Shown here: positions 8,755 to 17,063 of the stretch, piece after piece
Position numbering within the stretch: the first letter of the stretch is position 1
Layout of the letters: each line of letters opens with the position of its first letter
Origin: Hymenopellis radicata
Taxonomy: Eukaryota > Basidiomycota > Agaricomycetes > Agaricales > Physalacriaceae
Length of the DNA: 17,063 bases
Direction: 5' to 3'
NCBI GenBank assembly: GCA_015501595.1
Contig: JADNRX010000971.1
Span: 1-17,063, forward strand
Program-made: the position numbers and the translations under genes
Notes under the pieces: model-generated
Database searches by the model: none
Told to the model about the DNA's origin: nothing
Seen by the model: the letters and a program-made list of their open reading frames with translations, nothing else

Positions 8755-9453
8755 ATGAACGATCTTTAACGCTTATTCGCTTATTCCGCGAGGAAGACAT
8801 CGGTACATTGTTCTCTGAGGAAGAAGAAGGGGGAGCCAATGAGATTATCCACGAGGATTCGAATCGCAGATATCTGTTTTCCATGGCGTCCGTGGAAGGC
8901 GGAGGCTGGTCCTGCAAATGTGTGGATTTGAGTTCTCACTCCTGGCTTCTCGTGGAGACAATACAAAACTAAGAATACGCTGCTGGACACATGAGGCTTG
9001 AAGCTCGTCGGAGTCGAGGTGTGTGAGGCGAACGATATTTTGACGAGATCCTCACGAAAAGAATGAAACACTAAAAATGCCGGCAGTTTGAATCTCCGAC
9101 GCTTTCGGCGTCAAACGGCAGATAATGGCGGGAAGCCGATCCTCAGCGCCGGTGCCGATGTCGGCCCTCCAATTTGCTCATCGGGGCTTATGCGGACAAA
9201 CTTGACTCCGAACAATCACCACCTGATGCGAACGACCTGCAGTTCGACTTGCATGAACCGCTGGCCATTTCCTGCTATGTCATGGCTCGCCATTCATCGT
9301 ATATCAACCTTTGTTCAGACAGCCGTACTCAACATCGACCCCTTGCGATGAAGGCCCAACGACATAGGAAACAACTGCACACAGCTCATGCTATAGGCAC
9401 CCATAAAAAGCACCAATATTTTTGATCAATGGCTTGCCATTGCTAGAACACGC

Positions 9454-9469
9454 GTCGGCGCGCGCCGAC
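9454..9469. promoter_or_regulatory. Perfect 16-bp GC palindrome upstream of gene C
   Basis: GTCGGCGCGCGCCGAC is a perfect palindrome about 140 bp before the gene C ATG. Each half holds a CGG/CCG triplet, the type of half-site read by fungal Zn2Cys6 regulators. The heptamer CGCCGAC also occurs at 9475-9481 and inverted at about 9504-9510. A role as operator is inferred from position and symmetry only. Confidence 0.55.
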
Positions 9470-9478
9470 AGCAGCGCC

Positions 9479-9495
9479 GACGCCCGGCGGGCGTC
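9479..9495. promoter_or_regulatory. Second GC palindrome upstream of gene C
   Basis: GACGCCCGGCGGGCGTC is a perfect odd palindrome (8-bp arms around one G), ten bases after the first palindrome. It lies about 57 bp upstream of the TATA box. Function unknown. Confidence 0.55.
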
Positions 9496-9551
9496 CGAGA
9501 AGTCGGCGGGAATTTTTGTCGACATCCAACGCTTTGGTACGATCTATGGGG

Positions 9552-9558
9552 TATATAA
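9552..9558 (+). promoter_or_regulatory. TATA box of gene C
   Basis: TATATAA in the context GGGGTATATAAGCAGG, 50 bp before the ATG at 9602. It is the clearest core promoter in the window, with a short pyrimidine-rich leader after it. Confidence 0.75.
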
Positions 9559-9601
9559 GCAGGACCCCCACCCATATATTTCCTTCCCTCATACCACCAT
9601 C

Positions 9602-10693
9602 ATGCACTCTACTACACGCAAACGCTCTTCGAGTTTGGATCTAGATTCAGATTCCAAAGTTGGGCTAGTCGACGAAAGTACGATCACTACGCCCCCCAAG
9701 AAACGGTCGAAGACGACCGTTAAGAAGGAAGTCGTCAATGACGAGCAGGTGCGTGGTCTGCATCATGATCTTGGTAGGATCGTATTCTAATGAAAGTTGG
9801 CAGGTCAAGCTACCTCTCACGTCCAAGCAGGAGGACGAACCCGTATCTATGCCTTATACCCCCCTCAGGGAGACCAAGCCGCTGCCTGCCGTGCAATCCG
9901 ACGATGAATACCAGGAGCCTGCCTCTCCTTCGCCGTCGCCGAAGCCGAAGCTTGTCAAGAAGACTAAAAAGGCTGCAGCGCCGAAGCCCAAGTCGCCAAA
10001 GACCAAGAAGGCACCTGCACCGAAACCTCCCAAGGTGTCTGCAGCTGAACGTAAAGCGCAGTGGGTGGCTTGGTGCAATGAACATGCCTGGCGTCGCGAT
10101 CCATCCTTCAAGCCCCAGGACGGCGAGAGATGGGACGTTATGCATGGTGGTGATGGTACGTGTCGATGTCGCTCCCTTTACGCTGTAACTCATATCACCT
10201 TTCTGTAGCCGCAAAGTACTTCAACTTCCGACCAGAGGTTGAATTGCGGGTCGTGCCATACTACAAATTCCTGAACGAGAAAAATCCCAAGCATCCGGGT
10301 CGTGCGCGCCGCTATGATGACCTTTTGCAGCTTGCCTATCGCAAGTTGGCTTACCTCAAACGTCACATACCTGAGGCATTGGGAGAGCCCGGTGCCGCTT
10401 CAGAGCAATCAATGTTGGATAAGGGAGAGGAACTGTTTGCGTCGTCGTACGTTATTCCTCGTTCCATCATCAGGTGATGAATTCTCTGTAGTATACAACG
10501 CTTGAAGGACAGATACAGAAAGATGCAAGACGACAAGATAAAGAAGGGGAAGTTGAAACCGTCTGAGAGGAAAGAGCGGGCAGGCCCGATAGTATACAAC
10601 ACCAGGTACCTTCCGCCGCCTATGGATGATGAGGACGGGAGCGACGGCGACGAAGAAATTGAGGACGATGTGGAATACGACTCGGATTCGTAG
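9602..10693 (+). CDS. Gene C: unknown basidiomycete nuclear-type protein (intact paralogue of A and B)
   Basis: Four exons, 9602-9748, 9804-10155, 10209-10446 and 10492-10693, give 939 nt (312 aa) with no frame break. Introns of 55, 53 and 45 bp are in phases 0, 1 and 2, as in gene A. The N-terminus is Ser/Asp-rich (LDLDSDS) with a basic stretch PPKKRSKTTVKK. Residues 92-125 are Lys/Pro/Ala-rich. AWCNEHA occupies 138-144, VMHGGD 161-166, PYYKF 183-187, LAYRK 208-212 and EQSML 232-236. A basic helical stretch RLKDRYRKMQ follows, and the end is strongly acidic (DGDEEIEDD...DSDS). I do not recognise the family. The spacing of YF.F...V..L..VPYYKF..KNPKHP resembles the C-terminal DNA-binding part of XPA/Rad14, but this is by eye only. 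A TATA box and GC palindromes lie upstream. Likely nuclear (inference). Confidence 0.82.
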
Positions 10694-10979
10694 AAGCATA
10701 ACGTACTTTTTACCGTGTACATTAGTTCCCTCTATGTGAATACTAGCAGTGGCTAGCGCTATGGTCACTAACAAACTATCTCCCGTAGCACTACTCTACA
10801 CCTCGCGGTACTCGGTGTTTAGACTAACAAACGTCAACATTGCGCTCACCGTTGCTCATCTTTCGTGTTCAATCTGCCAGTGTCCACCGCACTCACGGCC
10901 CGCACCTCGACTCTCACGTATGGGAGGATGTATGTAACTTCAGATTCCAACTAAGATATTCCATGCATGCGCCGACTAT
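10694..10979. other. Convergent spacer between gene C and P450-1
   Basis: A 286-bp spacer holding the 3' ends of gene C (plus strand) and P450-1 (minus strand). Nothing else recognised; no strong terminator-like structure or AATAAA is seen. Confidence 0.6.
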
Positions 10980-13085
10980 TTATTCAAAACGTTCCGCAGT
11001 ATCCACGACGTTCGCAACGGTCGGGAATCGAGGTACAATCTTGCACTTGAAACCGTAGGGGATGTCTGTAGTCAACGTCAACTAACTTTAAGCAACGTTG
11101 AATAAAAGCAACATACGTAACAAGACCGTCCTCATACGCCATGTCGTCGACCTCGATATCTTTCCCGTTCTCGTCTTGTTCGCTACTGATCTTGAAGGCC
11201 CACAGAAGACTGGCAATTGCGACATAAGCAGAGTTGACCGCGACGTATCGCCCGGGGCAGATCCGCCGACTGAAGCCAAACGCCCCCATCGTGGAAGGAT
11301 CAGGCTCCGGATTGGGACCCATCGAATCGATCCGGATTGAAGGCCTCGGCGCTGTGGTATGTGTTTTCGTCGTGAAGAATACTCCTACACGGGTTGAGCA
11401 CAGTTATCGTGAGTAAAGGTGGCGAAATGCCTTACCACGCATTCCCCATCACTGTCGCGCCTATACTCTGGAATTTAGGCAGAATGGAAAACCTGAGTCC
11501 ATCTTACTCACCTCCGGGAATAAAATAACCCTCATAGACGTTCGTCAGAAAAGACACGCATGGGCGAGAGCTTCATGGAATCGTCAAACAACAGCTTCAA
11601 TGCCAGTCGGAACAAATATGTACCAAGTGGAAGGACCGGCCGCCAACGCATAGCCTCCATGAAGATAGCGTTAATGAAGGGCAGATTCTCTTGGTCCTCG
11701 AAAATTCGGGATCCGGTCCCTTCCCACGACAGTATCCAATTCCTTTTGTGCACGGGCCTGAATCTCGGGGTTCTTGAGCATTGCAAGGATCACAGTGAGG
11801 GTGACCGAAACCGTCTAAGTTGACTGTTTAGAAGACATAAAGCGCCAAGAAGGGATGTCAATTACTGTGTCTGCGCCACCTGATGAATGGGTACCATCAG
11901 AGCACGTCCAGGAAGATGAGTCGTAAGCGTACCCGTGAAAGCCACAGCTGCGCAGTTCTTGATAACTTCTACTGTGAAGGCCTCACTTCCATCGCTTTCT
12001 TGTAGCTTGGCGATATTGTCGGAGACAAAGCACGGGATAGGTTCAGTCTGCGGTGAAATAAAAAGATGAAGAACGAGGACGCCAAACAAAGGATATTACG
12101 AACGTCTTTACCCTCAGCAAGTTCGAAGGGTCGGTTAAGCAAATCAAGAGAAAGTTTCGCTGCCGTATCACTTGTAGCCTTGAACGAAGCCAATGGGAAC
12201 CAAGCTTATGAAATGTAAGAACAAGCTCCACGGCAATGATAGGGCAATCGGAACTCACACGGTACAGTCTTAAGCATAGGAATATAGTCGACAATGAAAT
12301 TCCCATGAATCATCGCCCGAGATGCATACCGCAGAGCGCGATCCGCCAAGTCTACGTAGGCATCGCTAGCACCTTGAGAGTCATGTCCATACGTGATGCG
12401 CAAGATGATGGTCCCGGCATGGCTTACACGCATTCATCAACTTCATAATGGACACGGAGAACTAGGAGAGACTTACTTGCGAATATGATTGAAAAATCGG
12501 TCTGGGGACTTCAACATGTGCTGAAGGAGAGAGACTGTGGCGTTCATCTGAATCGGGTGAAACGCGGCGACTTTGCTGGGCTGGAAGTACTGGTGGAAGG
12601 TCTTGCGGTGAATGCTAAGAAAGTAATGAAAACCCCATGAGGTGGCAGACGATAAAGCGTAGTTTACCGCCACCGGTCGGAATACCGCATAAAGACGAGA
12701 TTCCAGGCCCATTTCATGAGGTCGGCGGCCATGTGGAAAGCTGAAGCAGTCGATACATTAGGAATGTGATGGCAGACGACGGGGACGACTTACAAGGTCG
12801 GTCCGAATAAATGTTTGAGCGCTTTTCGAAGAGCTCATTGGCCACTCTCGCGGAATTCACGACGACAACAGGATGACCGAGGACTTTGTATGAGACGATC
12901 TCGCCGTAGACGGAGCCCCAATGGGTGTAAGTCAACCAAGCATGATGAAGTGGGCGATCGAACAGGTTACCGATGAGTGGCAGACCCTTAGGACCAGGCG
13001 GCAGAGGAAACACCGAACGAGAACGACGAGAGTAGAGAAGAGCAGTGATCACAGCACAGAGAGCCAAGTAATAGAGGGAATGCAT
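10980..13085 (-). CDS. Cytochrome P450 (class E), P450-1
   Basis: Haem-thiolate monooxygenase anchored in the ER by an N-terminal hydrophobic segment (about residues 3-18). Twelve exons on the minus strand: 13085-12794, 12740-12668, 12614-12477, 12422-12259, 12204-12104, 12047-11933, 11879-11866 (14 nt), 11814-11624, 11570-11512, 11460-11436 (25 nt), 11384-11117 and 11065-10980. Corrected length is 1521 nt (506 aa), typical for P450s. Motifs: PPGP hinge (29-32), GGADT oxygen-activation motif (295-299), EAMR of the ExxR motif (352-355), FNPDRF (405-410) and haem loop FGFSRRICPG (425-434, ligand Cys432). Five extra single bases break the frame: one T in exon 8, one T and one A in exon 9, a G in exon 11 and a C in exon 12. 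Exon lengths of P450-2 confirm those in exons 8, 9 and 11. Substrate and CYP family not assigned; it is the type often annotated O-methylsterigmatocystin oxidoreductase-like. Confidence 0.92.
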
Positions 13086-13120
13086 GATGTTGGGGTTGAG
13101 CTAAATCCGAAAGACGGGAG

Positions 13121-13130
13121 CCTTTTATCC
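13121..13130 (-). promoter_or_regulatory. TATA-like box of P450-1
   Basis: GGATAAAAGG on the minus strand, about 40 bp before the ATG at 13085, followed by the leader CTCCCGTCTTTCGGATT. It matches the box and leader of P450-2 almost base for base. Confidence 0.7.
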
Positions 13131-13245
13131 TGTGAACGAGTGTCAACAGAAATTTCATGACAAAAACCTGATCCAACGACTGGACATTCCGTCATAACTC
13201 AAAGAGGCCTAGTTCTGTCAAGTACTTGAGCTACAGTGCCTATCG

Positions 13246-13263
13246 AGTAGGCGATCAGGTTCT
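13246..13263 (-). promoter_or_regulatory. Shared P450 upstream element, copy 1
   Basis: AGAACCTGATCGCCTACT on the minus strand, 178 bp before the P450-1 ATG. It overlaps a small hairpin GCCTA-CTCGA-TAGGC. The element recurs at the equivalent place before P450-2 and before the orphan P450 fragment. Confidence 0.65.
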
Positions 13264-14732
13264 AAAGGTTGGCGAAGAACTTTTGCCATATGTTCGTTAG
13301 TTAATCCCGCGGACAACCTCGGCTCCTTCATCTGTGCGACAAAGAGCACAAGAAAGGGGGAGATGTAACGGCACTCTCCGTGAGTATATCAATCGAGGAG
13401 GTTCTATTCAAGCAAGTCTGTTGCTGAGTTGTCCGTTGAGCGTTCCTCAAGGTGACGGAATTGACACTGGTTTGCTAGTCTCGCCGCGCATTCTTCCCTG
13501 AAGGGAGAACAAGAAAGAGAGTCCGCCCGTCAGCAGATCCATGAGTGCATCCTGAGTGTATCAGTCGAAGGAATCCATATTCCGTTGCCCGCGTATTTGA
13601 GATTCCCACGATGCTGACCCTGAGATTGTTCACGTGGCCTTCATCATGGCTTGTTTCCCGACCACGACTAACGGCGTCGCGATTCTTTTGTGTCGACCAT
13701 TTCTAACAACAAGATGACAATAAAATAAGGCCCTACTACGCGATTAACAGAGATTTCAGAGACGGCCAATGACCAGTGCCAGCAGACGTGGAATGATGTC
13801 GGGTGCGTTTGTCTGTCTTCTCTGACATGGTTCTATCACTCATCAACGGTGTCCTCTTACCCACGCCAGGAAGAGGACACGCGACATTTCCAAACCGCTA
13901 TTCCAGGGAGTCCTCCGTATGCGTCGAATTCGCCCTCAAACTAGAACGCCCAAATGACCCTCCAACGCGTTCCCCAATCGGGCGGAGCTGAACGATCGAA
14001 AGCGATATATTCTCACTCGAGTATATGAACTGGTATATGCCCATCTGGCCTTTGAATGTGGTGCGCAATCGAAGACTCAGGCACTCGAACGGGTAGTCGA
14101 GGACTGCACCAGAATGTTGCTCCACTCGCGCCCTTTATTCCTTAAAAGATATTCTCGTCACGGTGTTCTATTCCGGCTGCGGGTGCAGACGAGCGCCCCA
14201 GCAGACTGGTAACCCGTTCAGGAATTCCCCATGATTAACACTCTAGGTCTTCATGTGTTCATCGTATTTTTACTTTGAATTCTCTCCATGGGAAGTTGTA
14301 GGTGAGAACGGGAACTAGTACACACCTTTTCTTGATGTGGCGCCAATCTCCGCGGTTTATCGGAACATGATATCGACAACTCATATTGCATGCGTAATCT
14401 GACTCGTCCTTATCGGTTTCCCAGAAGAATCCGCTGCGTGATTGGAAACTAAGTGTCATTCTTGTCAAGTTGAGCCTCTGCAGCTGATTACCTACCCTAG
14501 TACTTCCGCTGAGGACCATCTTCGTTGGCCGTCCGCCGCAGTGAGCTCTCGCCTCAAAACTAACGTATTTATATTTAGTCTCGAAGTCTCCACAAGCTAG
14601 GAGTGAGTAACGCGGATGGCACATTTTTCTCAATTCATCACTGGAAAATCCCCAATTCAATCACGGGTAGATAATCATTGGTCCCGTCCCCCTGCTCTTC
14701 ATCCCCACTAACGGATAAATATCAAGCTGTCC
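13264..14732. other. Central part of the divergent P450 intergenic region
   Basis: About 1.5 kb with no gene I can support. A minus-strand open frame at 14660-14259 (about 120 codons from its first ATG) has no recognisable motif, no conserved splice context and no paralogue here, so it is not annotated. Two loosely similar segments, near 13381-13410 and 13552-13582, share a GAGTRTATCARTCGA-like core. No clear transposon ends or target-site duplications were found. Confidence 0.5.
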
Positions 14733-14750
14733 AGAACCTGATCGCCGACT
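14733..14750 (+). promoter_or_regulatory. Shared P450 upstream element, copy 2
   Basis: AGAACCTGATCGCCGACT, 162 bp before the P450-2 ATG. It differs from the P450-1 copy at a single position (G for T near the end). It is the only strongly conserved block upstream of the TATA-like box between these two divergent promoters. Confidence 0.65.
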
Positions 14751-14850
14751 ACATTTGGGCCAATCACTGTATTGAACTATGCTTACGACGAGGTGTTAAG
14801 TCGCTAGAGCAGAATTTTGCTGCGAATTAATTATGGCATGTCGTTCAAAG

Positions 14851-14860
14851 AATAAAAGGC
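14851..14860 (+). promoter_or_regulatory. TATA-like box of P450-2
   Basis: AATAAAAGGC, about 40 bp before the ATG at 14895, followed by a leader nearly identical to that of P450-1. Confidence 0.7.
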
Positions 14861-14894
14861 TCCTGTCTTTCGGATTCAGCTCCAATCAAACAAC

Positions 14895-17042
14895 ATGCAG
14901 TCCCTCTACTACTTGGCTCTCTGCGCTATCAGTATCATCACTGCTATTCTCTATTCTCGCCGCTCTCGCTTCAACTTTCCTCTGCCGCCTGGACCCAAAG
15001 GTCTGCCACTTATTGGAAACCTCTTCAGCCGCCCAGTGGACCACGCTTGGTTGACTTACACCCAGTGGGCCTCCGTCTACGGCGAAATCGTTTCGTTCAA
15101 AGTACTAGGTCAACCTGTTGTCATCGTCAATTCTGCGAGAGTGGCCAATGAACTCTTTGAAAAGCGGTCGCACATTTATTCAGACCGGCCCCGTAAGTCT
15201 TCTATCTTCGTTGGTCATAGCATGTCTAATACATCGACTCTTCCAGCTTTCCACATGGCTGCTGACTTGATGAAATGGAGCTGGAACTTTGTCCTCATGC
15301 GATATTCTGACAAATGGCGGTACGGTATGCTTCGTACCACGGCGCTTGCAGGATTTTTGATCTTTCCTTAGCCTTCACCGCAGAATTTTCCACCAGTACT
15401 TCCAGCCCAACCGAGTCTCCGAGTTCCACCCTATCCAGATGAACGCCACGGTCACATTGCTACGGCACATGCTGAAATCGCCAGACAGTTTTCAATCATA
15501 TTCGCAAGTAAGTCCTTCTGCCTCCCAGGCTGAACATGACAGTGACGAACGCGCGCAAGTCACGCTGGTACTATTATCCTACGCATCATCTACGGATTCG
15601 ATTCTGAAGGCACCAGCAATGCCTACATAGACCTGGCGGATAGAGCTATACGGGCTGTAGTCTGGGCTCTCGTTCCTGGTACCTATCTTGTGGACTATTT
15701 TCCTTTGCTCAAAGCCTTGCCGTGTACGTTCTCTCAATACTGCTGCCCTCGTTCTTACATCTCCTTAGCTTGGTTTCCATTCGCCTCATTCAAGCCGACA
15801 GTGCAGCAGCGGCACAATTGTCCCTTGAACTGGTCAACCGGCCGTATGAGCTTGCGGAAGACGAAAATGTTTGTGACTACTTGTCTTCCGTTGTCTCCTT
15901 CTTGACCCCTTTGAATCGTAACTACAGGCTAAACCTATACCGTGTTTTGTCTCCGAGAACCTCGCTAAGATACAGCAGACCGAAGGAAACGAGGACTTCT
16001 TAAATATTATCAGAGAGTCCGCCAGCGTTTCTTTCGCTGGTACGTTAACAACTGATACCTCTTTGAATTACGATTTGACGGCATACACTCGACAGCTGGC
16101 GCAGACACGGTAACGTACATCTCTGTCGGACCTTACTTACACCTTCTGATCAATTGACGTAGACGGTTTCCGTCACACTCACTGTAATGCTAGCAATGCT
16201 CAAGCATCCGGAATTTCAAATCTGCGCCCACAAAGAACTGGACGCTGTCGTCGGACGGGACCGTATCCCGAATTTTGAGGACAAGGAAAGGTTACCTTTC
16301 GTCAACGCTATCTTCATGGAGGCTATGCGTTGGCGGCCGGTCCTTCCACTTGGTACATATTGCTCAGACTGGCATTGAAGCTGTTGTTTGACGGTTCCAT
16401 GAAGCTATCGCCCATGCGTGCCTTTCTGACGACGTATACGAAGGGTACATTATCCCTGGAGGTGAGTAGCGCGCGTCTTGGTTCTCTAATCTGACTAAAT
16501 TTGAAACTATAGGTGCACTGGTGGTGGGGAATGCATGGTAGGCCACTTCGCCCTGTGTCATTGTATTCTTCAATTTAATACAGGGCCATTCTTCACGACG
16601 AAAACGTGTACCGCAACGCCGAGGCCTTCAATCCGGATCGATTTATGGGTTCCAATCCGGAGCCTGATCCTTCCACGATGGGGGCGTTTGGCTTCAGTCG
16701 GCGGATCTGTCCCGGACGATACGTCGCTGTCAACTCTACTTATTCGCGATCGCCAGTCTTCTGTGGGCTTTTACGATTAGCAGTGCCGAAGACGAGAATG
16801 GAAAGAGATTGAGGTAGACGACATGGCGTACGAGGACGGTGTTGTCACGTACGTTGTCTTTTCTCCCCGCTATGCTAGCTACTTGGGTGACATGGACTAT
16901 AGGCACCCCGTACGTTTCAAGTGTAAGATTGAACCCCGATTCCCGACGGTCGCGAAACGTAGTGGACGCCACCGACTGTTTGAGTAAATCGTTGGTGAAT
17001 ACAACGAACACTCGAGTAGTCTTTATGAGCTGCATACGATAA
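14895..17042 (+). CDS. Cytochrome P450 (class E), P450-2, divergent paralogue of P450-1
   Basis: Haem-thiolate monooxygenase with an N-terminal membrane anchor. Exons: 14895-15192, 15247-15319, 15372-15507, 15560-15723, 15769-15868, 15928-16039, 16096-16109 (14 nt), 16163-16352, 16405-16461, 16513-16537 (25 nt), 16584-16848 and 16903 to the end. Exons 2, 4, 7 and 10 have exactly the P450-1 lengths and all phases match. Motifs: PPGP, AGADT, EAMR (ExxR), FNPDRF and haem loop FGFSRRICPG with the Cys ligand. Compared with P450-1, exon 3 is two bases short (T run near 15490), exon 5 one base short (AAGCC near 15798) and exon 11 two single bases short (near 16741 and 16801). An extra A in the AAA run near 16954 is likely. 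The stop is therefore uncertain: TAA at 16984-16986 if read as is, or at 17040-17042 after removing that A. All junctions are GT...AG. Substrate unknown. Confidence 0.88.
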
Positions 17043-17063
17043 TCATGAACTTGAACGTTAATG

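Larger units (their letters stand above)
8755..9601. other. Intergenic region upstream of gene C
   Basis: About 850 bp between the orphan P450 promoter and the start of gene C. I see no coding gene. The part near 8771-8800 still resembles the region upstream of P450-1. A small hairpin GACGC-TTTCG-GCGTC lies at 9098-9112. The last 150 bp form the gene C promoter with two GC-rich palindromes and a TATA box, listed separately. Confidence 0.6.

Noticed and set aside
8850..8875. tRNA T-arm-like sequence GGATTCGAATC
   Set aside because: The flanking bases do not pair as a T-stem, and no acceptor, D or anticodon arm could be folded around it.
9422..9601. Extension of the gene C frame upstream to 9422
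   Set aside because: The TATA box at 9552 and the palindromes lie inside this stretch, and the N-terminus from 9602 aligns with gene A, so translation starts at 9602.
13656..13690. TCCCGACCACGAC shared with the chitin synthase leader (2707-2719)
   Set aside because: A 13-base match occurring twice in 17 kb is expected by chance, and the positions relative to the genes differ.
14259..14660. Minus-strand open frame of about 130 codons between the P450 genes
   Set aside because: It starts at a TTG, has no motif or paralogue, and lies in a region that otherwise looks like promoter sequence; kept only as a remark.

Overview
The window is nuclear DNA of a filamentous fungus, almost certainly an Agaricomycete-type basidiomycete. 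The genes are split by many introns of about 40-63 bp with GT...AG ends and CTRAY-like branch points. They include a family-1 chitin synthase, the C-terminal part of a HET-C-like protein with Gly/Tyr-rich repeats, and two class E cytochrome P450s with the exon-dense layout usual in basidiomycetes. No tRNA, rRNA, CRISPR array or intact transposon was recognised.

Layout. 2-1265 (+): 3' part of a HET-C-like gene. 1266-2805: intergenic DNA with a cluster of four hairpins, then the chitin synthase leader. 2806-5878 (+): complete chitin synthase gene in ten exons (865 aa after correction). 6044-7348 (-): gene A of a three-copy family I could not name. 7688-8575 (-): copy B of that family, broken, with its 5' end replaced by a P450 promoter and first-exon fragment. 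9602-10693 (+): gene C of the family, intact (312 aa). 10980-13085 (-) and 14895-about 17042 (+): two divergent P450 paralogues with twelve matching exons, separated by 1.8 kb. Chitin synthase/gene A and gene C/P450-1 are convergent tail-to-tail pairs.

The family A/B/C shares intron positions and phases (0, 1, 2), an AWCNEHA box and a PYYxF box followed by a basic helical region. Gene A carries three SUMO-interaction-like motifs and a basic cluster. The C-terminal domain faintly resembles the DNA-binding region of XPA/Rad14, which is a hypothesis only. P450-1, P450-2 and the orphan P450 fragment share an 18-bp upstream element at -162 to -179 and a TATA-like box at about -40, so the fragment was copied together with its promoter.

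A caution runs through the whole window. Every gene except gene C has single-base frame breaks, nearly all at or next to short homopolymers. The breaks can be located precisely from repeat units, conserved motifs, or paralogue exon lengths. In the chitin synthase two of them cancel out inside a conserved motif. Uncorrected sequencing indels are the simplest explanation, but real decay of individual copies (certainly copy B) cannot be excluded from the sequence alone.
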